Positions 14,650 to 21,582 of a stretch of DNA of 21,582 nt are shown here, piece after piece. The notes below the pieces were generated by a model, which was given only the letters and a program-made list of their open reading frames with translations, made no database searches and was not told the origin of the DNA. A program made the position numbers and the translations under genes. Positions within the stretch are counted from its first letter, which is position 1, and every line of letters begins with the position of its first letter. Origin of the DNA: an uncultured Ruminiclostridium sp. (GTDB taxonomy: Bacteria; Bacillota; Clostridia; Oscillospirales; Ruminococcaceae); the NCBI GenBank assembly GCA_934462775.1, contig CAKSIR010000025.1:1-21582 (forward strand), read 5' to 3'.

Positions 14650-15519
14650 ATGGCAGTAGACAGCATAGGAAGTATTCAGGAAAACCGCATAAAATATGCG
14701 CAGTATTTTTCCGACAAGCAGAACGGCGATCTTTCGGTTGACGACTTTTATACCCTGCTCTTAGCGGAAATGACAAATCAGGACCCGCTGGAACCAACGT
14801 CAAACACTGAATTTATCAGCCAGATGGCTACCTTTACAAGCATGAGGTCACAGCAGGACGCTCTTTATTACTCCAACGCAAGCTACGCTTCCTCTCTTGT
14901 GGGAAAAACAGTTCTTGTAGCCACAGCAAGCGGCTCAAAGCTGAACACAATTACAGGCGTTGTATCCAACATTAACCTGAGCGGCAAAACATTCACCGTT
15001 TCGGTAAACGGAAAGGAATACGACCTGAAAAACATCATGAAGATCGTATCCGATACAAATACGTCCTCTGAAACCACAAGCACAGTAGGCACAGACGGCG
15101 CTTACGCCACCAGCCTTATCGGAAAGCGCGTTACAATTTCGGCGGCAACGTCAAGCGGCTCCACGGTTTACGAACAGGGTACGGTTGATTCCATCGAAGT
15201 CAAGGACGGACAGTTCAGCGTTATTGTAAACGGATTATCCTACAAGCTTGGCGACGTTATAAAGGTACAGAACGAAAATACGGCAAGCGCAAGCAAGACG
15301 GAAACCGCTGAAAGTATTGCAGCAGCCGATACGAACAGCAAAACCGACAGCGCAGAAACACAGCCTGCCGAGGACAAAACAGACAAAACAGAAGCAGCCG
15401 ACAATGCACAGCCTGAGAAAAGCGCAGCAGCCAAAATCCCGAACGCAGACAAAACCAATCAGGCGGACATTCAGGATCTGACAGACGAAAAAGAAAATTT
15501 AATTGAATTGTTCAGCTGA
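14650..15519 (+). CDS. Hook cap scaffold protein FlgD with duplicated module
   Basis: FlgD caps the growing hook and guides FlgE assembly. The N-terminal FlgD domain is clear at about 28-75, with DDFYTLLLAEMTNQDPLEPT and the helix FISQMATFTSM. Two beta modules follow and resemble each other: 79-135 (SSLVGKTVLV, GKTFTVSVNGKEYDL) and 152-209 (TSLIGKRVTI, DGQFSVIVNGLSYKL). Residues 210-289 form a Thr/Glu/Asp/Ala/Lys-rich tail with low complexity. The total of 289 residues is above the 140-230 common for FlgD. The ATG follows AGAAAGGAG. It is 13 nt after fliK, the normal Firmicutes arrangement. Confidence 0.93.
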   Translation: MAVDSIGSIQENRIKYAQYFSDKQNGDLSVDDFYTLLLAEMTNQDPLEPTSNTEFISQMATFTSMRSQQDALYYSNASYASSLVGKTVLVATASGSKLNTITGVVSNINLSGKTFTVSVNGKEYDLKNIMKIVSDTNTSSETTSTVGTDGAYATSLIGKRVTISAATSSGSTVYEQGTVDSIEVKDGQFSVIVNGLSYKLGDVIKVQNENTASASKTETAESIAAADTNSKTDSAETQPAEDKTDKTEAADNAQPEKSAAAKIPNADKTNQADIQDLTDEKENLIELFS

Positions 15520-15536
15520 ACAAAGGCGGTGATATA

Positions 15537-15947
15537 ATGCTGTTAAGCGATTATCTAAAGACGCGGAATCAGATAAGCGTTTCAACAGGAACAGGCATAA
15601 GCAGCCAATCACCTTCTGAAAAAACTCCCGCCGTCAATTCGGACGGAAAAACCTTTGCCGACGAGCTGAAGGCGCAGCTCAATTCGCGCAGCGGCGTGCA
15701 GTTTTCAAACCACGCAATCAAACGAATCGAAAGCAGAAACATCAGCATAGATGAAAACAATATGCTTGAGCGTCTTAACAGAGGCATTGAAATCGCGGCG
15801 GAAAAAGGCAGCACAGACAGCCTTATCCTTGTTGACACAACAGCTTTTCTGGTCAGCGTAAAGAACAACAAAGTCGTAACCACCATGTCCCAGGAGGACA
15901 TGAAAGGAAACATTTTCACAAACATTGATTCAACCGTTATCATATAA
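15537..15947 (+). CDS. Flagellar operon protein, TIGR02530-like
   Basis: This is the small conserved gene found between flgD and flgE in many Firmicutes. The 136 residues have a disordered N-terminus (1-35) and a conserved half with FADELKAQL, the signature VQFSNHAIKRIESRNI (54-69), then MLERLNRGIEIAAEKGS and a C-terminal beta part (DSLILVDTTAFLVSVKNNKVVTTM). The exact role is not established in the family; a hook-assembly function is assumed from position. An AAAGGCGGTGA site precedes the ATG. Confidence 0.88.
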   Translation: MLLSDYLKTRNQISVSTGTGISSQSPSEKTPAVNSDGKTFADELKAQLNSRSGVQFSNHAIKRIESRNISIDENNMLERLNRGIEIAAEKGSTDSLILVDTTAFLVSVKNNKVVTTMSQEDMKGNIFTNIDSTVII

Positions 15948-16029
15948 TGTCGGACCGAAAGGAAACATTTTCTGCCCCGACCGATTGACGGGCAGATTCG
16001 GTTGAAGCACGGAAAGGAATTTATCGGCC
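15948..16029 (+). other. 82-nt spacer with hairpin before flgE
   Basis: This gap is longer than the other gaps around it. CTGCCC (15972-15977) pairs with GGGCAG (15990-15995), with one further G-C pair inside around a bulged C. There is no U-run, so it is not a terminator. The flgE ribosome site GGAAAGGA lies beyond the hairpin. It may stabilise or process the abundant flgE message. Confidence 0.4.
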
Positions 16030-17670
16030 ATGATGAAGTCACTTTACTCCGGAGTTTCCGGAATGAAAACACATACACAGCGTATGGACGTTATCGGCAA
16101 CAATATTGCCAACGTAAATACAACAGGCTATAAAACAAGCACCGTAACCTTCAAGGATGTTTACTACCAGACGAAGTCCAACGCGTCGTCGGGCAGCGCA
16201 ACCTCAGGCGGTACCAACCCCAATCAGGTAGGTTACGGTGTTTCTCTCGGCACAATCGGTCAGATGATGACCCAGTCGGGCTTTACATACTCGGACAGCG
16301 TTTACGACTGCGCCATTCAGGGCGAGGGCTTCTTCCAGGTAATGGACGACGCCGGAAACATCTACTACTCAAGAGCGGGCGTTTTCTCCGTTGATAACTA
16401 CGGCAACCTCACCGACCCTAACGGCTACATCGTGCTGGGTACAATGGGCGACCCCGCAAGCTCCAGCGCTTCCTCGCAGCGCATCAGCCTTGAGGTTCCA
16501 AGCGTAGACAACAACGTTGCAAGCTGCACAAAGACAATCAACGGCTACGAGGTGACAATTTCCGCCAACGGCTACGGTCCTGACGGCAATATCAGCTTCA
16601 CAATCATTGACGGCACAACCCCTTATGCAGTGCTGTCAGGCTCCAACCTCCAGATTACAATGGATTTGAGCAAGACGTTCGCCTCAACGCAGGAATTTGA
16701 GGACGCGGTAAACGACGCAATCCGCGCAGGCGGCGTTGATTTAAGCGACGACGTTATCCCTCTCCACATTCAGATGGACGAACTCCCTGCAAGCGTCGAC
16801 CCTGAAAAAGCGTCAAACTACATCACGCTTACAGATACAGCCAAAAATTCTTCATTCAACCTTACATTCACGGCAAACAGAGCCGGCGAATTTGCCAACG
16901 CCTATGAGGTTGACTTAAAGACCTCGTCAACCGCTACCGCCCCTACCGCGAAGTGGGTAAATGATGTTCTTACAATCACCGTTCCTGTCGGAAATGACGC
17001 GGGAGGTACCCCGATTACATTTACGCTTGACGATATTCAGAGCGCAGTAAACAAGGCTGCCGGAATGACGCAGGATGCAGGCGGCGCTTGGAAAGGCGGC
17101 AACGCAAATAAAATCCTCACTGTAACCGCAGTCGACCAGAACGGAAATGACGCAGCCGGTACAGTTCAAGGCTTTGATTATAGCGCTGCAATCGGAAACA
17201 GAACCCTCCGCACAGGTCTTAGAGGCGGTCAGGACAGCTTCTTCGCCGACATTGCGAACTCCCTCAGCACGGTAAAGCTTGAAAACGGACGTTTCGCGGC
17301 TGAACAGAATGTAAGCGACCTTTCGGAGGTTTACATCGACAGCGACGGTACAATCTACGGAGTTCACGCTGTTCACGGCATTTTTGCAATGGGCAGAATC
17401 GACATCGTAACATTCGAAAACCCAAAGGGTCTTAACCAGATAGGCACCTCCTACTGGCAGGAATCCCTTTCGTCGGGCGAGCCAAGACTGAAGATTGCAG
17501 GTCAGGACGGCGCAGGCGAAATCGTATCAGGCGCACTTGAAATGTCCAACGTTGACCTTTCGCAGGAAATGTCGGACATGATTATTACACAAAGAGGCTT
17601 CCAGGCAAACTCCAGAATCATTACTGTTTCTGATACAATGCTTGAAGAGCTTGTAAACCTTAAGAGATAA
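16030..17670 (+). CDS. Flagellar hook protein FlgE
   Basis: FlgE polymerises into the curved universal joint between rod and filament. The 546 residues hold the N-terminal rod/hook helix with LYSGVSGMKTHTQRMDVIGN and NIANVNTTGYK, the typical GEGFFQV stretch and YYSRAGVFSVDNYGNL, a large variable outer domain (about 150-400) and the conserved C-terminus EMSDMIITQRGFQANSRIIT. Two adjacent ATGs (16030 and 16033) are both possible starts; the second is closer to GGAAAGGA, but MMKSLYSG-like openings are common in the family. It follows flgD, the TIGR02530 gene and an 82-nt spacer. Confidence 0.97.
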   Translation: MMKSLYSGVSGMKTHTQRMDVIGNNIANVNTTGYKTSTVTFKDVYYQTKSNASSGSATSGGTNPNQVGYGVSLGTIGQMMTQSGFTYSDSVYDCAIQGEGFFQVMDDAGNIYYSRAGVFSVDNYGNLTDPNGYIVLGTMGDPASSSASSQRISLEVPSVDNNVASCTKTINGYEVTISANGYGPDGNISFTIIDGTTPYAVLSGSNLQITMDLSKTFASTQEFEDAVNDAIRAGGVDLSDDVIPLHIQMDELPASVDPEKASNYITLTDTAKNSSFNLTFTANRAGEFANAYEVDLKTSSTATAPTAKWVNDVLTITVPVGNDAGGTPITFTLDDIQSAVNKAAGMTQDAGGAWKGGNANKILTVTAVDQNGNDAAGTVQGFDYSAAIGNRTLRTGLRGGQDSFFADIANSLSTVKLENGRFAAEQNVSDLSEVYIDSDGTIYGVHAVHGIFAMGRIDIVTFENPKGLNQIGTSYWQESLSSGEPRLKIAGQDGAGEIVSGALEMSNVDLSQEMSDMIITQRGFQANSRIITVSDTMLEELVNLKR

Positions 17671-17684
17671 GATGGTAAAGTAAA

Positions 17685-17900
17685 ATGATAGTACTCACAA
17701 AGCTTGGCGGCAAGCCACTAATGATCAACGAGGAGCTCATTGAAACCGTGTCGGAAACCCCCGACACGGTTATAACCATGAACAATGGGCACACCTATAT
17801 AGTAACAGAATCCATTAAGGAAATTATGGACAAGGTAATCGAATTTCACAGAATGAGCCACCGCTCATTAAGACTTAAAAAACCGGAAAACGAGCTGTAA
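17685..17900 (+). CDS. FlbD/SwrD family flagellar protein
   Basis: This 71-residue protein begins with the family hallmark MIVLTKLGGKPLMINEELIE followed by TVSETPDTVITMNNG, then a helix KEIMDKVIEFHR and a basic tail. In Bacillus subtilis the homologue SwrD raises motor power. It is encoded just after flgE and before the stator genes, as is usual. No good ribosome site is seen, only GATGG, so it may be translated by coupling to flgE 14 nt upstream. Two hairpins lie inside the first third of the gene, described separately. Confidence 0.93.
   Translation: MIVLTKLGGKPLMINEELIETVSETPDTVITMNNGHTYIVTESIKEIMDKVIEFHRMSHRSLRLKKPENEL
17702..17770 (+). repeat. Two tandem hairpins inside the 5' end of flbD
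   Basis: GCTTG (17702-17706) pairs with CAAGC (17711-17715). Further on, ACCGTGTCGG (17745-17754) pairs perfectly with CCGACACGGT (17761-17770) around a 6-nt loop. The second is a very stable 10-bp GC-rich stem inside coding sequence (residues 21-29, TVSETPDTV). No U-run follows. Confidence 0.6.
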
Positions 17901-17939
17901 TGGATTGCGGCTTAAATATATAATCGGGAGGGATTCCAC

Positions 17940-18728
17940 TTGAATATTACAATAATCGTAGGTTGGGTCGTATGTTTCGGACTTGTTGTGTTCGGTATTC
18001 TGAACGGCGGTAGCGGTAATATCGGTATGTTCATTGATATTCCGTCAGTTGCCATCACCATAGGCGGTACCTTCGGCGTACTTATCGCCATGTTCCCGCT
18101 GTCTACTCTGAAGACAATTCCGAAGCTGCTTAAAATAGCAATTCTGCCGCCGAAGTACAATCCGCGCGAATACATAGACAACCTGGTCGAGTATGCAAAG
18201 ATTGCACGAAGCAAGGGACTGCTTGCGCTCGAAGACAGCGCAAACAAGTGCTCCGACCCTTTCATGAAGGAGAGCCTTATGCTTATCGTTGACGCCAACG
18301 ACCCCGACAAGGTCCGCGCCATGCTTGAGGACGCTATCGACTTTACAGCCGAGCGCCATGCCGCAGGACGCGAATTCTTCGCAAAGGGCGTTTCAATGGC
18401 GCCTGCGTTCGGTATGCTGGGTACTCTGGTAGGTCTGGTTATCATGCTTAACAACATGAACCAGGACCCGGACGGTCTTGGTCTTGCCATGGCTACCGCC
18501 CTTATCACAACGTTCTACGGCTCGCTGCTTGCAAACGTAATCTTCTCCCCTCTCGAAACCGCGCTGAAAAATGCAAACGACTCGGAAGTTCTTTGTATGC
18601 AGATTGTGGTTGAAGGCGTAATGTCCATCGCGGCAGGCTCAAACCCGCGTCTTATTCAGGAAAAGCTGGAATTTATGCTTCCTAAGTCACAGGGAAAGCC
18701 AAAGGAGTCTGCAAAGGCAGAGGAATAA
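17940..18728 (+). CDS. Flagellar stator protein MotA
   Basis: MotA forms the ring of the ion-driven stator around the MotB dimer and pushes FliG. The 262 residues have four membrane helices, about 3-21, 32-51, 151-172 and 182-203. The cytoplasmic loop carries the conserved charged patch with ARSKGLLALE (89-98). The motif SMAPAFGMLGTLVGLVIML (152-170) includes the conserved Pro needed for torque. The start is TTG (17940-17942) with GGGAGGG (17926-17932) 7 nt upstream; it is the only start giving a normal N-terminus. motB follows, but after a 97-nt gap with its own promoter. Confidence 0.96.
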   Translation: MNITIIVGWVVCFGLVVFGILNGGSGNIGMFIDIPSVAITIGGTFGVLIAMFPLSTLKTIPKLLKIAILPPKYNPREYIDNLVEYAKIARSKGLLALEDSANKCSDPFMKESLMLIVDANDPDKVRAMLEDAIDFTAERHAAGREFFAKGVSMAPAFGMLGTLVGLVIMLNNMNQDPDGLGLAMATALITTFYGSLLANVIFSPLETALKNANDSEVLCMQIVVEGVMSIAAGSNPRLIQEKLEFMLPKSQGKPKESAKAEE

Positions 18729-18776
18729 TTCTTTTAATTTTTTACAAAAAATACTTTCATATATTGTCAAATTCAA

Positions 18777-18805
18777 TTGCATAACTGACATTTTTATGCT
18801 ATAAT
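18777..18805 (+). promoter_or_regulatory. Internal promoter before motB
   Basis: An extended -10 box TGCTATAAT (18797-18805) is preceded by TTGCAT (18777-18782) at 17 bp. Initiation near 18812 would fall on the ribosome site GAAGGGAG, giving a leader of about 14 nt. No terminator is seen after motA, so motB could be read from both the main and this promoter. Confidence 0.65.
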
Positions 18806-18825
18806 TATAAGAAGGGAGATTTCCT

Positions 18826-19890
18826 ATGGCAAAGAAAAGGCAGGAAGAGGGCAAAAAAGGTCTTGACGAATGGATGGCGACCTATTCGGACATGGTTACC
18901 CTGCTGCTGTGTTTCTTCGTTCTGCTGTATGCTTCATCAACTCCCGATGAAACCAAATGGCAATACATTTTTCAGGCGTTCAATACCACAGGTACTTACA
19001 TAAACCCTTTTGTTTCCGAGGAAAATGAGGAAACCACCTCCGAAACCAACGAGGAAGGAAACAGCGAAATTCCTTCCAACGCCGGCACAGGTACTCAGGA
19101 AAACAAAAACGAGGACGGAATAGGTCTTCCAAGCAATTTCGACGATCTGTATGCGTGGTTTGCCGCAACCGCCGAATCCAGCGGACTTGAAAACTCCGTA
19201 TCGGTTGAGCAGACTTCATCCTCCCGTATCCACATACGCTTCAGCAACTCGATTATGTTTGACGGCGACAGCGCAGTCCTGCTTCCGAGCGGACGCGAAG
19301 CGCTGAACCTGTTTATGCCGGGTATCAAGGCTATTGACGAATATATCAAGACAGTTCTTGTTCAGGGACATACCGCAAAGGGCTACTCAATGGTAAACGA
19401 CTGGGATCTTTCATCCGCCAGAGCCTGCAGCGTTATCAAGTACCTTGATTTTAAACGTGTAACCGAAAGCGAAAAGTTCGTTGCGGAAGGTCACGGTCCT
19501 TACGACCCTATCGCACTGGGCGATACGGAGGAGGATCTTGCCAAAAACCGCCGCGTCGAGCTTGTTATCGTAAGAAACGACGTTGCGCTGAAGGATACAA
19601 ATATTATTCAGGACATCCTGAAGTACGACTACGGTATCGGCGAATCCATTGTGGACGCGTCCACAAACCAGCCTGCCGGCTCAGCCAATACAGACAACAC
19701 GGTTCAGCAGATTGTGTCGGGTCTTGAGGACAAGTACGGCACAGGTTCAACCTCGACAAGCGGCGGCAATACCGACTTCTCGGGACCGTCCGCAGGCGGT
19801 ATGATTACCGAAATCCCAGAATCGGCTCTCCACGAGCTTGACGATGAAGGAAATATTATAACAGATTCAAATTCAGCAAGCGCTGAATAA
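18826..19890 (+). CDS. Flagellar stator protein MotB with long C-terminal tail
   Basis: MotB anchors the stator to peptidoglycan and carries the ion-binding site. The single TM helix is about 22-38, with the conserved Asp22 in YSDMVTLLLCFFVLL. An acidic linker (62-105) follows. The OmpA-like peptidoglycan-binding domain is about 133-251, with MVNDWDLSSARA (189-200) and NRRVELVI (241-248). Residues 252-354 extend well past the usual end of the family, are rich in Asp, Ser, Gly and Thr, and are probably unfolded. The LCFFVLL pattern resembles sodium-type PomB more than E. coli MotB, but ion choice cannot be decided by eye. GAAGGGAG precedes the ATG. Confidence 0.95.
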   Translation: MAKKRQEEGKKGLDEWMATYSDMVTLLLCFFVLLYASSTPDETKWQYIFQAFNTTGTYINPFVSEENEETTSETNEEGNSEIPSNAGTGTQENKNEDGIGLPSNFDDLYAWFAATAESSGLENSVSVEQTSSSRIHIRFSNSIMFDGDSAVLLPSGREALNLFMPGIKAIDEYIKTVLVQGHTAKGYSMVNDWDLSSARACSVIKYLDFKRVTESEKFVAEGHGPYDPIALGDTEEDLAKNRRVELVIVRNDVALKDTNIIQDILKYDYGIGESIVDASTNQPAGSANTDNTVQQIVSGLEDKYGTGSTSTSGGNTDFSGPSAGGMITEIPESALHELDDEGNIITDSNSASAE

Positions 19891-19915
19891 TTCAAAAAAG
19901 AAAGGGGCGATGCTT

Positions 19916-20914
19916 ATGGCAGAAACGCTGACGCAAGAGCAAATAGACGCAATGCTTAGCAGCGCACTTTCAGGTGGTGTCATCTCCACAACACAGGATG
20001 ACGACGCCGATGAAGTCAAGGAATACGATTTCCGTGCACCTAAGAAATTCACCAAAGAGCGAATTAAAATACTGGACAGCATTTTCGACAACTATGCGCG
20101 GTTGCTCTCCTCCTATCTGACGGGACTTTTACGGCTTTACTGCAAGGTAAGTCTGAGTTCAATCGAGGAACAGCGCTATTTCGAGTTCAACAACGCGCTT
20201 CCCGACTATGTAATGATGGGAATGATCGATCTTGGAATCCACGACGACGATATTGAGGAGTGTACCACAATTCTCCAGCTTTCCAATTCGCTTACCTTTA
20301 CCATGATAGACCGCCTGCTCGGCGGCAAGGGCGAGTATAAGGACGCTGACCGTGATTTCACCGAAATAGAAGTCAGCATTATGGACAAAATAATGAACCA
20401 CATGGCAGGGCTTCTCCGTGAACCGTGGGAAAATTACGTCCCCCTTACTCCTCAGCTAATAAATATTGAAACCAACTCAAGAGTAATCTCATCTGTGGGC
20501 TATGACGACACAATGATTATCGTTGCTCTTGAGGTGACAATCAGCGATACAAAATCAATCGTATCCGTTGTAATGTCGGCGTTGGATCTTGACGAGATAA
20601 TGGCGAAGTTCGTCAACAAGAACAACAAGAGCAGCCGACGCTCCGACAGCACAAAGGAAGCGGAACGAAGGGACAGCATTATGAAGGCGCTGAACACATC
20701 GGTGCTTGACATAACGGCGGTTCTCAGCAATACCCAGCTTGATATGTCAGATGTTATCAATTTGCAGGTGGGAGATATAATCCCGCTTGGAAAGCCGATT
20801 GACGGCAATATAACGCTCCAAATCGGCGGAAAAACGTGGTTTGACGGAAAGCTCGGCACCTACAATCATAAAAAGGCCGTGAAAATCGAACACGTTTTCC
20901 GAGCTGAGGCATAG
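19916..20914 (+). CDS. Flagellar switch protein FliM
   Basis: FliM is the middle C-ring protein that receives CheY-P and sets rotation. The start at 19916 is preferred to the in-frame ATG at 19910, because AAAGGGG (19901-19907) is only 2 nt from the latter and 8 nt from the former; this gives 332 residues opening MAETLTQEQIDAML. The opening is the conserved CheY-binding peptide (LSQxEIDALL type). The middle CheC-like domain has YDFRAPKKFTKERI (37-50), and the C-terminal SpoA domain (about 255-332) ends with GKLGTYNHKKAVKI. It follows motB directly without fliL. Confidence 0.96.
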   Translation: MAETLTQEQIDAMLSSALSGGVISTTQDDDADEVKEYDFRAPKKFTKERIKILDSIFDNYARLLSSYLTGLLRLYCKVSLSSIEEQRYFEFNNALPDYVMMGMIDLGIHDDDIEECTTILQLSNSLTFTMIDRLLGGKGEYKDADRDFTEIEVSIMDKIMNHMAGLLREPWENYVPLTPQLINIETNSRVISSVGYDDTMIIVALEVTISDTKSIVSVVMSALDLDEIMAKFVNKNNKSSRRSDSTKEAERRDSIMKALNTSVLDITAVLSNTQLDMSDVINLQVGDIIPLGKPIDGNITLQIGGKTWFDGKLGTYNHKKAVKIEHVFRAEA

Positions 20915-20953
20915 CCAAAGCGTATAATTTTCTCCGAAAGGAATGGTCAATAA

Positions 20954-21582
20954 ATGGCAAATAATGAATTTACCGAAATGCAAAAAGACGCAATCGGAGA
21001 AATTCTGAATATTAGTATGGGAAGTGCCGCAACCGCAGTTTCGGAACTTCTTAACGCTAAGGTTTGGATTACAACTCCACGAGTTGAAGTTATCCCATGC
21101 GGTCAGATGGATTATAACCGACTTGAGCCTGCCGTCTGCGTAAAGATTGTGTACATAAAGGGTCTTTCCGGTTCAAACCTGATGGTCCTTAAGCAGTCCG
21201 ACGTACAGCTTATTCTTAATCAGCTCATGGGTCAGCCACTGGTTGTTACCCCTGATTTCGAATTTGACGAGCTTAACATAAGCGCGGTTTCGGAAGTTAT
21301 GAACCAGATGATGGGCGCAAGCGCAACCGCACTTTCAGATTTTCTCGGTTTTCCCGTTGATATTTCCACGCCTACTCCATATATAATGGATCAGGTCAAC
21401 CTTGCAAGCATTCAGGATTACGAGCCTGACGAAACAGTTGTTTCAATCACCTTCGACCTGACAATCGACGGCGTTATCAAGTCGGAATTCGTTTCCGTCA
21501 TGAGCCTCGACCTTGCAAGAACAATTGCAGACAAAATGCTCAATCCTCAGGATGAAGCTCCCGCTCAGGCAGACGCTCCTGC
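20954..21582 (+). CDS. FliY, CheC-type phosphatase and C-ring protein (3' end missing)
   Basis: About 209 codons are visible before the window ends. In Firmicutes, FliY combines a CheC-like CheY-P phosphatase domain with a C-terminal FliN/SpoA domain, which would lie beyond the edge. Both phosphatase centres are intact: E16 and N19 in DAIGEILNISMGSA, and E114 and N117 in SEVMNQMMGASA. The last visible part is Ala/Pro/Asp-rich, the normal linker to SpoA. The ATG (20954) is immediately preceded by an in-frame TAA, so no N-terminal extension is possible, and the LSQDEIDALL-type CheY-binding peptide of Bacillus FliY is missing. AAAGGA lies about 11 nt upstream. A stand-alone CheC is possible but less likely after fliM. 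Confidence 0.9.
   Translation, partial: MANNEFTEMQKDAIGEILNISMGSAATAVSELLNAKVWITTPRVEVIPCGQMDYNRLEPAVCVKIVYIKGLSGSNLMVLKQSDVQLILNQLMGQPLVVTPDFEFDELNISAVSEVMNQMMGASATALSDFLGFPVDISTPTPYIMDQVNLASIQDYEPDETVVSITFDLTIDGVIKSEFVSVMSLDLARTIADKMLNPQDEAPAQADAP

Noticed and set aside
17896..17924. Promoter before motA
   Set aside because: TATAAT is present at 17919-17924, but the hexamer 17 bp upstream (TGTAAT) matches the -35 consensus poorly. motA is probably read with flgE and flbD.
18729..18776. Terminator after motA
   Set aside because: The only pairing is between T- and A-runs without a GC stem.

Overview
This window is a flagellar and motility locus from a Gram-positive, low-to-mid GC member of the Clostridia. 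The evidence is the gene order of a Firmicutes fla/che-type operon, FliY with a CheC-like phosphatase domain, a flbD/swrD gene, motA-motB inside the hook cluster, strong AGGAGG-type ribosome binding sites and sigma-A-like promoters. An Oscillospirales/Ruminococcaceae-like host fits the style, including a palindromic intergenic repeat at the left edge, but that is an inference from memory.

Left part (102-4156, minus strand): four co-directional genes read away from the flagellar genes, behind one strong promoter at 4303-4331. In transcription order they encode a YcgR-like PilZ protein, a membrane-bound diguanylate cyclase (sensor, HAMP, PAS, GGDEF), a Soj-like ParA ATPase and a small ComFB-family protein. 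PilZ proteins are c-di-GMP receptors, and ComFB proteins have recently been described as cyclic-dinucleotide receptors. The block therefore looks like a compact module with one c-di-GMP source, two candidate readers and a positioning ATPase, beside the machine that c-di-GMP usually brakes. A 400-bp divergent intergenic region (4157-4556) separates it from the rest and holds a long leader, back-to-back promoters and a perfect 7-3-7 palindrome.

Middle part (4557-13055, plus strand): an unrecognised two-TM membrane protein, then a flagellar unit from a consensus-like promoter (5301-5329). Its order is flgB, flgC, fliE, fliF, fliG, fliH, fliI, fliJ and an unrecognised four-TM protein, ending at an intrinsic terminator (13031-13059). 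These genes build the proximal rod, the rod/MS-ring junction, the MS ring, the rotor and the export ATPase complex.

Right part (13095 to the window end, plus strand): a second unit from its own promoter with fliK, flgD, a TIGR02530-like flagellar operon gene, flgE, flbD, motA, motB (with an internal promoter), fliM and a 3'-truncated fliY. These make the hook and its cap, control hook length, supply the stator and form the C ring. fliL, commonly found before fliM, is absent. FliH, FlgD and MotB carry long low-complexity C-terminal tails, FlgD contains a duplicated beta module, and FliY lacks the usual N-terminal CheY-binding peptide.

No RNA genes, insertion sequences, CRISPR arrays or phage genes were seen.
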